A stretch of 64,000 nt of DNA from Cololabis saira (lineage: Eukaryota > Chordata > Actinopteri > Beloniformes > Belonidae), in the NCBI RefSeq assembly GCF_033807715.1, contig NC_084606.1:37501401-37565400 (forward strand), in the 5' to 3' direction. Under the pieces are notes generated by a model. The model saw only the letters and a program-made list of their open reading frames with translations. It ran no database searches and was not told where the DNA came from. Positions 11,025-21,400 of the stretch are shown in pieces (position 1 is the stretch's first letter; every line of letters starts with the position of its first letter). The position numbers and the translations under genes were made by a program.

Positions 11025-11568
11025 CCCTTGTGCTGTCTTTGGGTCAAGGAAGGAGGGAGGGAGGGAGGAAGGAAAGAAGGAAGGAAGGAAGGAAGGAAGG
11101 AAGGAAGGAAGGAAGGAAGGGAGAAAGGAAAGAAGGAAGGAAGGAAGGAAGGAAGGAAGGAAGGAAGGAAGGAAGGAAGGAAGGAAGGAAGGAAGGAAGG
11201 GAGAAAGGAAAGAAGGAAGGAAGGAAGGAAGGAAGGAAGGAAGGAAGGAAGGAAGGAAGGAAGGAAGGAAGGAAGGAAGGAAGGAAGGAAGGAAGGAAGG
11301 GAGAAAGGAAAGAAGGAAGGAAGGAAGGAAGGAAGGAAGGAAGGAAGGAAGGAAGGAAGGAAGGAAGGAAGGAAGGAAGGAAGGAAGGAAGGAAGGAAGG
11401 AAGGAAGGAAGGAAGGAAGGAAGGGAGGAAGGGAGGGAGGGAGGGAGGAAGGAAGGGAGTGAGAAAAGAAGGAAGGCAGGGAGAAAAGAGGAAGGGAGAA
11501 GGAGAGAGAGCAGGAGGAAAGAAGGAACAGGAGAATGAGGTCATTTTGACCCAAAGACAGTACAAGGG
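11025..11568. mobile_element. TTAA-flanked MITE with an expanded GGAA core
   Basis: Termini CCCTTGTGCTGTCTTTGGGT and its near complement, with TTAA at 11021-11024 and 11569-11572, a piggyBac-type target signature. The inside is about 450 bp of GGAA repeats with interspersed GGGAGAAAGGAAAGAAGG units. It starts 45 bp after the TRIM stop. Confidence 0.8.
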
Positions 11569-11864
11569 TTAAAATGATTAAGTTCCCTGCAAAGTTGTTT
11601 TATCTCAGTATCTAATTGTGTTTGATTGGTCATATCATTGGCGTTTCTAGCTTCTTTTTAGGAGTGCTACAGCACTGAACCCTAAAATGTAAGAGATTTT
11701 TATTTTTTGTTGTATGTTTAATAAGCTAAGGAAATGTCAAAACCATCTACAGTACATGGTTTAAACGTAATATTTTAACAACAAAGTACAGCAGCACCCC
11801 TCCTTGCTCCGAAAATGGTGTGTGCGTGCGTCTTATTTTGTCTTGGTCAAGCAGACCAGTTTCC

Positions 11865-11922
11865 CCAGACCTTGAAAACTGCAGTAATAAAACCTCTTCA
11901 AATCTGGATGCTACAACACTTA
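11865..11922 (+). pseudogene. L2-like LINE RT fragment, left part
   Basis: Reads FPQTLKTAVIKPL, the segment just before the first RT motif. It continues after the Harbinger-like insertion at 13678. Confidence 0.6.
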
Positions 11923-12633
11923 GGGCCTGATTTACTAAAGGTTTGCGTGTGTAAAAACGTGTGCAAACTTGACAGCACCCGCAAACCAATATGTGAGCTG
12001 ATCTACTAACAGCGTGCAAAGACGACTGCACCTCTCAAATGAGCAAAATACCACACGCAATTCAGTTAGTACTTTTGACCTTATACCCTGATGAATAATC
12101 AATATGGGGCGTACCCGGCAGAAATCCTAAATACTGGGAAGGGAAAATGCAAATAGGGTAATTTACCACACGCAATGAGATTTACCAAGCCTGAAAGTTA
12201 TTGTGCGTATTGTGATTGCGTCTGTATTTAATACGTTCGAAAGGAAGGTGCTAATCTGCTGCTGCTGTTATTGTGGCAAGGAGGCGACATCGCCAAAATC
12301 AAAGAATACGCAGAGAGAGAGTCCTTATTCTGCTGCATGCTATTTTAAAAATGGTTGTACAAGTTTTATTAAAGGCCACTTTTTCTTTAGTTCTTCGCCT
12401 TATATCTTGCACCTTCTCTTATTGTGCCCCCCTCCACTCGCCCACAAGCAGGCCAAGCCTTTGTGCCAAACTTTGTATTTTATTGATTACTTATCTTATT
12501 GAACGTGAAATCATCCTTCGTAAATTACATTTAATTAAAACCCGTGCTTATTAATCACAAAACACAGGTTAAAAATCATGACCAAATCTGCTCCGACCCG
12601 CTGTGTCAGTATCAGCGCAGAGACTGCAGCTTC

Positions 12634-12701
12634 GCCTGAATTATGGTTCTGCGTTAAATCGTCGGTTCTGCGTTGGTGTGAAGCGGAGCCATAAATCAGC
12701 C
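12634..12701. mobile_element. GC-rich palindromic MITE, short copy
   Basis: GCCTGAATTATGGTTCTGCG to GCCATAAATCAGCC; nested in the Harbinger-like element. Confidence 0.65.
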
Positions 12702-13207
12702 AATCAGGGAGCAAGGGGTTGGCGGAGCTGGGTTGATGTTGATCCGCGGATCAAACTTGTTAAGGAGCATCAAACTCACTCTTATCTACGCGGAAATAAC
12801 GCTAAAATATAAAGAAGGCGTCCCAAAGTGTGATCTATGGTGAAATAGGAAAATTAAGATGTGCAACTCTTCTAAAGGTGAGACATGCATTTAATTGACT
12901 TCATGGCGCCAGCCTTGGCGTTTATTATTACGCAAATGTGGAATGTTTGGGTCTGTCTAATTTCGTCAAATTAAATTTGGAGATTCACCGTTCACATTTT
13001 TATGTGTATGAGTTGTATGAGAGAGAGATGGAGAGGGCGAGGGAGGGAGGGAGAGACGTGGCCTGTACGTCGTTGTTTTTTATTTTTTTGCAGTTTGGGT
13101 GCACAATACACTTGTGTGTGTGTGTGTATTAAAAAGAGATTTTGCAGTATGTTGTGTAATTGAAACTGGTTTGCTGTGATCGTTGATGGCAAACTCATAT
13201 TAAGCAT

Positions 13208-13450
13208 TTACATCGCTGCATGGTTATTATGTGCCCCCCAATTAGATCTGTTCTGCCGCCGACTCTGTTTTAACCTCATCTGCCGTTCTTTTTGTCTTAT
13301 AACTGCATTTATTCTATCGCAGATTTTCTCCGATATTGCGTTTCTTTTGGTAATGTTTAAATTTATTTGCTGTAGTTCATGAATGTGTTTATTTGCCTCT
13401 TCCACTAATATCTCTAACTCCAACTCGTCAAATTTCATTTTGCGCTTGTG
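13208..13450 (-). pseudogene. Myb/SANT-like DNA-binding protein fragment of the Harbinger-like element
   Basis: The - frame reads KRKMKFDELELEILVEEANK and ITKRNAISEKICDRINAV, resembling the Naif1-type Myb domain encoded by the second gene of Harbinger transposons. The first Trp is replaced and the frame is short, so it is probably decayed. Confidence 0.5.
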
Positions 13451-13677
13451 ACTTGTGACTTTGCTTTCCATCCACTCTCCATAGCCCAAAGTTTGCGCTC
13501 GCAAACCGTAAGACGCGCAACACCTCATTTAAATACTGCTGTTTGCACCTGTTATCAATTGCGCACGCAATCTTAGTTGATCACCCGCAAAACACACAAC
13601 AACAGCACGTGCAAACTTTTTCAGTGCACACGCAATTTAGTACTCTTTATTTAGGATCTTAGTAAATCAGGCCCTTA

Positions 13678-13815
13678 GTAACTATAGGCCAATATCAAAT
13701 CTGCCATTTTTAGGGAAAATCGTTGAAAAGGTCGTTTTCCAGCAAATTAATGCTTTTATGATGCAAAACAACCTTTTTTTTTTCAGTCTGGATTTCGGCC
13801 ACACCACAGCACTAC
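13678..13815 (+). pseudogene. L2-like LINE RT fragment, right part
   Basis: Reads NYRPISNLPFLGKIVEKVVF, the conserved first RT motif. Joined to 11922 after removing the inserted element it gives a continuous LINE segment. Confidence 0.65.
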
Positions 13816-14179
13816 GTTTCCATGCAGCAGTTAATCAGGTTTCTGATCGTATGAGACATCGTTCGGACTTTTAAACTGCACGGAAACACCTCAATCCGAT
13901 CTAGTTCGGATCTATTTCGGACATTTAGTAATCGGGTTGTTAATGCCATGTATACGGGGGATCGGATATTGCAGTCTGCACATGCTGGAGAATTTCCTCT
14001 GGGGGGGTTCACTCTGACCAGTTATCTGATCTCTGAACAGCATGTAAACTCAGACACTGTTTTACCTGCAGTTGCTAAACAAGACGGAGTCTTCTGGGCT
14101 TGGAGTTAAAAGCGTTGATTCTGTCATCATAATCCAAACTGTCAATCATTTCTCTTTCAAATGAAATGAGTGTGAGTTA

Positions 14180-15677
14180 TTGAGGCGACCAGTCAGCATG
14201 GATGGATCTCAGGCCTGGATCCTGTTTGTAGCGGAGAAAAGTCTCTCAACGCTGCAGGAGGTCAAAGGGAGCGTTATGATGGCTCTTAACAGACTGTTCA
14301 TGTTAGGGAAAACGTCCGAAGGGCAGCTCTCCAGTATTTCCATCAGTGTGAGGAAGTTGTCTCGATCCATTTTCCGAGTGAACACAGTACGATCAGCATC
14401 AGATATTTCAATCCCATACAAGTCACATGGAGTCTGTAAAACGTATTTGTCTCCGAAAGTGGCAGATCCGGGTGCAAAAGAGACCGATGCTCTCATGACT
14501 CCGTATGTGTCCTCTTTAAATCGTCAGTTTAACTCCGATATCTGCCTGTCCAGAACACTGTTCCACAGGGCCTTTAAATCAGCATCACTCTTGATAGCTA
14601 ATGTTTTCCCCAAAGTCGTGGTGACAACAGATGTGCGAAACTTTGAAGGCAGCTTGTGCTCACGAGAAGCAGCCACATCCCAATTCTTCTGTCTGTCTGA
14701 GCACTTTTTCAAAGTCACCATCTGAATCATCCTGCAAAGTTGCATATGTAGCTTTCAGCGTTTCTATAAGGGATATGCAGTCTGTGACGCACAGTGTGGA
14801 GCTCTGTAGCCCCTTTGTGGCAAAATCACTGTTTTCAAAGAGTTTGCAAAATGCGACAAGCATGAAAAGGAACTTTTTCGTTTGCATCTGTTGCAACAGT
14901 ATGTTCTGATTCTATTTTAGTTTGTCCACTGCCTTCTGCACATTCAGCTAGATCAGGGATCGTCAACCCACGGCTCTAGAGCTAGAGCTCTTTAGCGCCG
15001 TCCTAGTGCTCTTCTCATCCCGAAAACATCAGATCAAATTTCTTACCAGGCGTTATTTGGATAAACTGAGCGCAGGTTGGGGATCTTAACGGTTACTTTT
15101 ACACCTGAAAAAATATTAAAACTTAATAAAGTGGCATATTAACAGCGCTACAGCTGAAATTAAAACAGCTTTTAGCTCTGGGCTTCCTGATATGGTGTGA
15201 CGTATGTGCAAAAGTAACTACCTAGTCGCTTACGTACCCGAACGTAAACCACGCAGTGACGTAGCAAGTGGTGTCCCAATCCCTAGGGAACATTACAAGG
15301 ACCTACGCCTGTGGCTTCATTTTTAGGGCTAGTGGTAGAAAGTAGGGGGTGTATTGGGATTGGCTCTCTCTTTTCGCCAGATCTTTATAGCCTACTCATC
15401 TGCAAGTATTGCAAAATATTGTCCATGCAGTTCAGCCTTTATCTTGCAAAGCAGGATTGATGCTGCAGCCTCAAGTAGCTCATCCTGAACCTGGTGGCTC
15501 ATCAGTGTGGCATTTCGTGGAAGTTCCTTCAGTCGGTTTTCAATTTCTGGTGCGTATTTTGACATGAACTTAAAAAGCTCTAAGAAATGACCTCTGTTGA
15601 GCGTGTCCTCGGTTACTCTGTGGCCTCTGAGTGGGATCTCAAGCTTAGCACATAACATAGCAATGTCCAGGACAACC
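14180..15677 (-). pseudogene. hAT-superfamily transposase relic (DUF4371-like), several frames
   Basis: Read on -: 15677-15392 gives LEIPLRGHR, FLELFKFMSKYAPEIENRL, LPRNATLMS and YFAILADE. Then 14896-14524 in shifted frames, and 14496-14209 ends with LTSCSVERLFSATNRI, the hAT C-terminal dimerisation motif. Multiple frameshifts and a nested MITE fragment (14953-15010) show it is dead. Confidence 0.7.
14953..15010. mobile_element. Fragment of the CAGGGGTCGGCAACCC hAT MITE
   Basis: Reads CAGGGATCGTCAACCCACGG and GCGCCGTCCTAGTG, lacking the T-rich core. Confidence 0.6.
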
Positions 15678-15681
15678 TTAA

Positions 15682-16340
15682 AGGAGCCGTGTCTAAGAAA
15701 TGTCCAAAACTGGTACTGCAGTCACTTTCAAAATACTGTTGAGCGGCGTGTACCCTCCCCCTCCTCCTCCTTGGGAGATAGGTGGAGGGTGGAGCTTCAG
15801 AAACAATACTGACTTGGTGATTGGGAGATAGGTGGAGGGTGGAGCTTCAGAAACAATACTGACTTGGTGATTGGGAGATAGGTGGAGGGTGGAGCTTCAG
15901 AAACAATACTGACTTGGTGATTGGGAGATAGGTGGAGGGTGGAGCTTCAGAAACAATACTGACTTGGTGATTGGGAGATAGGTGGAGGGTGGAGCTTCAG
16001 AAACAATACTGACTTGGTGATTGGGAGATAGGTGGAGGGTGGAGCTTCAGAAACAATACTGACTTGGTGATTGGGAGATAGGTGGAGGGTGGAGCTTCAG
16101 AAACAATACTGACTTGGTGATTGGGAGATAGGTGGAGGGTGGAGCTTCAGGCCAAAACAAAAAATGACAACATAAACATCAGTTGAGGGCTGCAACTCCT
16201 CTTTTTAAACTGGAATATCCTGGCTTGAGTGCTGTTGTCAGTGACATAAGTATTTGAAATGAACATAATTTTTAAATGTCTGTTGACATATCGGGGTCAT
16301 TTTATGATTCGATTTATTATTGCTCTTACATACGGCTCCT
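15682..16340. mobile_element. TTAA-flanked MITE carrying an internal 50-bp minisatellite
   Basis: Termini AGGAGCCGTGTCTAAG and AGGAGCCGTATGTAAG (14 of 16 match), TTAA at 15678-15681 and 16341-16344. It interrupts the hAT transposase relic. Confidence 0.75.
15771..16150. repeat. 50-bp tandem repeat, 7.6 copies
   Basis: Units start TTGGGAGATAGGTGGAGGGT at 15771 and then every 50 bp to 16121, essentially identical. Confidence 0.97.
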
Positions 16341-16345
16341 TTAAT

Positions 16346-16735
16346 ATGTTCCCAAGCGTTTTTGTGCCATGGCGCCAAGAAACTTTTCGTGTATGTACGT
16401 CAAACATCGTTTGACTTACATTCACAAAACATTGTATATCGTATTGTGGGGCTTGAGGCACAAAGCTTTCTAGGGGGCGCTGTTGAGCCATTAGGCCACG
16501 CCCCTTTTTGACACTATTAGAATACGAAAGGTTTGAAACGGGCCTGGCTTGCGTGCAAAATTTGGTGACTTTTGGGGCACGTTTAGGGGAGCAAAAAGGA
16601 CCTAATGTCATTGGAAAAATGGATACAGATACAATAGGACCTTCCCACTGTCAGTGCTCGGGCCCTAATAAAACTAATAATACTCGGGCCCTAATAAAAC
16701 TAATAATACTCGGGCCCTAATAAAACTTTGGTGCA
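16346..16735. repeat. Interspersed repeat (TGAGGCACAAAG / GGGGGCGCTGTTGAGCC family)
   Basis: Matches 50521-51200. Includes GTATTGTGGGGCTTGAGGCA and AGGGGGCGCTGTTGAGCCAT, then three copies of a short CTCGGGCCCTAATAAAACTA unit. Confidence 0.65.
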
Positions 16736-17521
16736 TCTGTGGTGAGGAGATTCCTATCAAATACACAACTTGTTTTTCTGTTTTGAAAAGAATATAAAGT
16801 ACGTTTATTGGCTTGTTCGTTTAACAGTGTATATAACAACACATTTTTATATTACATCGCTTTTCACCTTGGAAATGAAAATCTTTTCTGGGCACTGAAA
16901 TGAAATGAAAATGAAATTATTGCAATACAATAATGTGTCTTGAAAATCGTAAACCTACACGCATCATTTCAACAATTGCTCGTAGTGATGTAGCTTGTTC
17001 ACATTTGTTTTAAATTATATACCACCTTTTCTACATCATTGTCATTTTGTTTCCACATACTTGACTTGAATGAATGAATAAATGTCTTTATTGTAATTGC
17101 ACTTAAAAAAAAACTCAAATAAACACTTTGAATAAAAAAAAAACCAACAACAAACAAACACTTGTCAGTATGGGTGTTGGTACTAGATGCTCTTGTCGTC
17201 TTCATGGTTCTAACTTATAATTAGACACGAAAAAAGTGATTGTAATCACTGTTATTCTACAGCGCAAACAGATTAATGATGATGAAAAGATGAATAACTA
17301 ATATAAAATAAATAATTGTTTCAGTCCTAAATTGTAAAATATTTTTCAATATTATGTTAACCTTACAACTAAAACATAAATCTGAGTAGACTAAGAGTAA
17401 AGACCTTCTGTATCGGGGGGAAAGGAAATAATTAAAATATTTAATATTTCCTTGAAATACCAATATTGATCTAAGTTTAGTGCAGTCAATGCCACAAAAA
17501 TGAAACCCGGCAGCTTATGGC
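16736..17521. other. Gene-free AT-rich stretch
   Basis: Short A-runs and a GAATGAATGAAT remnant near 17070; nothing else recognised. Confidence 0.5.
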
Positions 17522-18146
17522 TGAGAGCCTTGTAGCACCCTATAATGGAATAATTTCACCCTATAATGTAATAATTTCCTGAAAATGTAATAACGCCTGA
17601 AAACGCAATAAAATTTGCACTTAACTCAATCGAAAACGTAAAAAAACCCAATAATGTAATAACTTCCCCAATAATGTAATAAAATATCCTGACTGATATT
17701 GTAATAACATTTTTACCAATAATGTAATACCTTATTACTTTATTGGGAATTTATTACTCAAAGTTTGCAATTTAACCCAATAGTCATTCTGGTGTTTCAA
17801 ATCCAGCGTATTTAACATTCTTAGATTCTTAAAACACAAAATATAGAACTCTGGACTGAAAATTAACATATGATATTACATTATTTGTATTACATTATCA
17901 GTTTTGTAAAAAAAAAAAAAGAAAAAAGACCCAACTGAAAACGTAATAAATTCCCAATAATGTAATAAGTTATTACATTATTGGTAAAAATGTTATTACA
18001 ATATCAGTCAGGATATTTTATTACATTATTGGGGAAGTTATTACATTATTGGGTTTTTTTACGTTTTCGATTGAGTTAAGTGCAAATTTTATTGCATTTT
18101 CAGGCGTGATTACATTTTCAGGAAATTATTACATTATAACAAGCCT
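17522..18146. mobile_element. Long palindromic MITE (TTGTAGCACCCTATAATG family), abutting the taf6l stop
   Basis: Arms of about 190 bp built of repeated TAATGTAATAA-like motifs face each other around an AT-rich centre. A half copy at about 2705-2858 ends with the full terminus GGGTGCTACAAG. The right terminus here has lost GGGTGCT and runs straight into the taf6l last exon. Confidence 0.75.
18088..18093 (-). promoter_or_regulatory. taf6l: AATAAA poly(A) signal for taf6l inside a MITE
   Basis: AATAAA on the - strand, about 60 nt after the taf6l stop, lies within the right arm of the palindromic element at 17522-18146. It is the first canonical signal downstream. Confidence 0.5.
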
Positions 18147-18151
18147 TGTCT

Positions 18152-18485
18152 CTAAAGAGGCAGATGGAGAGAGTAATGGGAATACGCCCAGCGTCGTACG
18201 GGTTTGCCCACCCTCCCGATGACGGGCAGCTTGTGGGCGTAGGCGCGTGACGGGATGGCGGAGTGAGAGGAAGTCAGAGCAAACGTGGTCTGGAAGGGCC
18301 GGCGGCCCTGGCAGCGCCGGCCCATCTGCCGGCCCCCGATGATGAAGGAGAAGGCCGGGGGCCCGGCCTGAGGGGAGGTGAAGCGGGCCTTGGGGAAGAC
18401 GTCCCGGGACAGGCCTGCTGACCGGTGGCCCAGCCGGGACGAGGACGACCTGGAGCGCTGCACCGACGAGCAGCGAGCTAACGAC
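18152..18485 (-). CDS. taf6l: taf6l terminal coding exon (residues 530-640)
   Basis: Arg/Ser-rich, with RDVFPKARF, FSFIIGGRQMGRRCQGR and the C-terminal KLPVIGRVGKPVRRWA. The stop TAG is at 18154-18152. A long palindromic MITE abuts the stop within about 10 bp. Confidence 0.95.
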
Positions 18486-21400
18486 CTGGTTCAAAGCAAA
18501 ACACATTGCAAAAAAGTCAGTGGTTTAAAAAGAAAAAATTCCATATCATTTTAGAATTACTATAAGCTGCGTCTGAAATTCCATCCTTCCACCCTAATGA
18601 GTAGCAAAAACAGTATGTGAGATTTTTTAGTGCGTCCGAAACATTAGTACGGACTCAATAGTATGTACTATCCATACTCATTCTGGAGAAATGTATTAGT
18701 GTGGATTGATGGACACTAGCTAAGCCAGGGGTCGGCAACCCACGGCTTTTTAGCGCCGCCCTAGTGGCTCCTGGAGATTTTTAAAAAATGTTTGACCTTT
18801 TTTTCTTCTTCTTTTTTTCTCTTTTTTCCTTCTTTTTTCCTTTCCTTTTTAATTCCGACATTTCGACTTTTTTTGGACATTTACTTTTTTCTCGACATTT
18901 TGACTTTTTTCTCAAAATTTTTACTATTTCCTTGACATTTCGTCTTTTTTCCTTGCCATTTCGACTTTTTTCCTCGAGGTTATACTTCAACATTAATCTC
19001 GACATTTCAATTTTTTTCTCGACATTTCGACTTTTTTCTCAACATTTTGACTTTTTTCTCAACATTTCGCCTTTCGCCCTTTGCCTTCATTCTAAGGCTG
19101 ATACAAGACTTTTCATTTTTTGCGGCTCCAGACATATTTGTTTTTTGTTTTTGGTCCAATATGGCTCTTTCAACATTTTGGGTTGCCGACCCCTGAGCTA
19201 AGCAGAAACTTCCCACAATGCAATGCAGCAGTGTTTGGTTGCTAAGTGCTGCGCAGATACGTATATGTCATAAGTAAAATATTAAGTATAATATTATATA
19301 ATATAAATATAATAATATTCATATATAATAATATTATATAATGTCATCATGTTTGGGCCAGAATAAACAGGAAAGAGCGGAGCTGCTACTGCTGCTGTTA
19401 CCATGGTAACAACTCCCCCTCCCAACAGCAGGAAGTGCCGTGTGTCTCCGAGTAGTACGTCCCAATTAATGCATACTACTGATATTTACTCAAAAGTGTG
19501 CCAAACTGAAGTATACTTTTGAGTATATACTGTTTAGTACGGCATTTCAGACGCAGCGTACGTTTTCCCATGGTTTCTGTGTGAGTTCTACCTTCCTGAT
19601 CCTGATCCTGTGGCTGGAAGGCTGGGCGGGGGGGGATCTGTACGAGGACTTCCATCCTGTCTGGGGCTGATGTTGAGGTTGGCTGTAAGTTGGGGCATTT
19701 TCCGGGTGGTGTCGGTGTTGGAGACGGGGCCGAGAGGCTCCTTCCTGGTGTCCCTGAGCTGTGACGGAGCACAGGCAGCGTGGCTCTCAAACCCCGGGCC
19801 GGTGCTGAACCGGACGGCCAGGCTGTCCCCGAAGAAGGAGTAGAGCTCACAGTACATGACGGGCAGGGGGACGGGGGACCACTCCTTCCACGCACAGCCG
19901 GCCCCCCCGGCCTGCAGGTGGCTGGCGATCCCCAGGGCCGGCTCCGTCAGGCTCTCCGGGGGGGGGCTGAGGCCCGGGGAGCTCACCCTGTAACTCTGAG
20001 CTCCTACAGAACCTGCTGGAACACCGGAGGAACCTTCTGCTGGCTGGGACTCAGACAGAGCTTTCATCTTCAGGAGGCGCTCTACTGCCACCTGCAGGAC
20101 AGAAAGTAAAAACCATTTACCTGCGTGTGATGGAACATTTAGCCTTGTAAATATTAAATCATGTTGTACACTATTCATCCTTACAGGACTGTCTCAGAGA
20201 ATTAAAATATTGTGATTTTCTGTAATGCAATTACAAAAACAAAAATGTCATACAGTCTGGATTCATTACAAATCAACTGAAATATTGCAAGCCTTTTATT
20301 ATTTTAATATTGCTGATCATGGCTTACAGCTTAAGAAAACTCAAATATCCTATCTCAAAAAATTAGAATATTCTGGGAATCTTAATCTTAAAATGTAAGC
20401 CATAATCAGCAATATTAAAATAATAAAAGTCTTGCAATATTTCAGTTGATTTGTAATGAATCCAGAATGTATGACATTTTAGTTTTTTTAAATTGCATTA
20501 CAGAAGTTAAAAAACTTTATCACAATATTCTAATTTTCTGAGACAGTCCTGTAAATATTAAATCATGTTGTACACTATTCAGCCTTAAAAGACTTTATAA
20601 AAATTACATAATTTCTTGTTATGGTATGGAAAATTAAGTTTGACAACTTCTGTAATGTTATATTTTGGGTTTTGCGCAATGCACTACTTTTTATTTTTGC
20701 TATGATGGGAAATTTAAGTTTATTTTGGGTTTTGAGCCATGTGGTATTTATTTTTGCCATGATGGGAAATTTAAGTTATTTTTGTCTTTTGAGCTCTGTG
20801 CCTTTCTTTATTTTGCTATGATAGGATATTTGAGTTTACTGATAATTCATTTCAAAGTCTTGAGCTTATTTCTGAATTGTATTTATTTAACTGTATTTGC
20901 ATTGCATTTTTGAATAATGCACCTGGCCTAATTGGTTTGCTGATGTGCTTTAGCTTTTTCTTTTGAATTTCATTCATGAAACACACTTCACCAATACAAA
21001 TGTGGATTTCAAATTTTCTCTTCTTAGTGTTTTCAATTGATTAGGCATGCAATGCAATTTTGTAATGTCCTAGAATTCTAATTCTAGATTCTTAGATTAA
21101 TTTCTGTAACCACCTGACAGCACTACTGTGTTCCATGGTGTATTTAATTCCTGGGAAATGCTTTTGTAGCCTTCACCTGACTGATATCTCTGAATAATGA
21201 GATCCCTCTGCGGACCATGGCTTGTTCTGCAAGATGTGGCTACAAAAATGTCAGGAAGTTTGAATGTAATTGGTTCAATTTGAGCACAGCCACACCCCCA
21301 GTTCTAAAAGGGTGTCCACACTTATGCAACCATTATTATCTCAGTTGATTATTTTTTACTTTACCTCCCTGAAAGATGTGTCTGTTTTTCATTGCATTGT

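Larger units (their letters stand above)
11923..13674. mobile_element. PIF/Harbinger-like element with TTA target duplication
   Basis: Termini GGGCCTGATTTACTAA and its complement (one variation), flanked by TTA at 11920-11922 and 13675-13677, the 3-bp TSD typical of PIF/Harbinger. It is 1752 bp long. It contains a Myb-like reading frame at 13208-13450 but no transposase was recognised. Confidence 0.75.

Noticed and set aside
11021..11572. Long Lys/Gly/Arg or Pro/Ser/Phe open frames on both strands
   Set aside because: They are translations of a GGAA tandem repeat; every frame is open. The same applies to 53584-54130 and 43604-44225.
15771..16150. CRISPR-like regular repeats
   Set aside because: Units are contiguous 50-bp tandem repeats without unique spacers, in a eukaryotic genome. 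The same reasoning applies to 47686-48348 and 60808-62413.
16297..16611. Peptide [20 protein letters not shown] shared with 50856-51053
   Set aside because: The shared peptide reflects an interspersed repeat in both places. No start, domain or longer conserved frame supports a protein.
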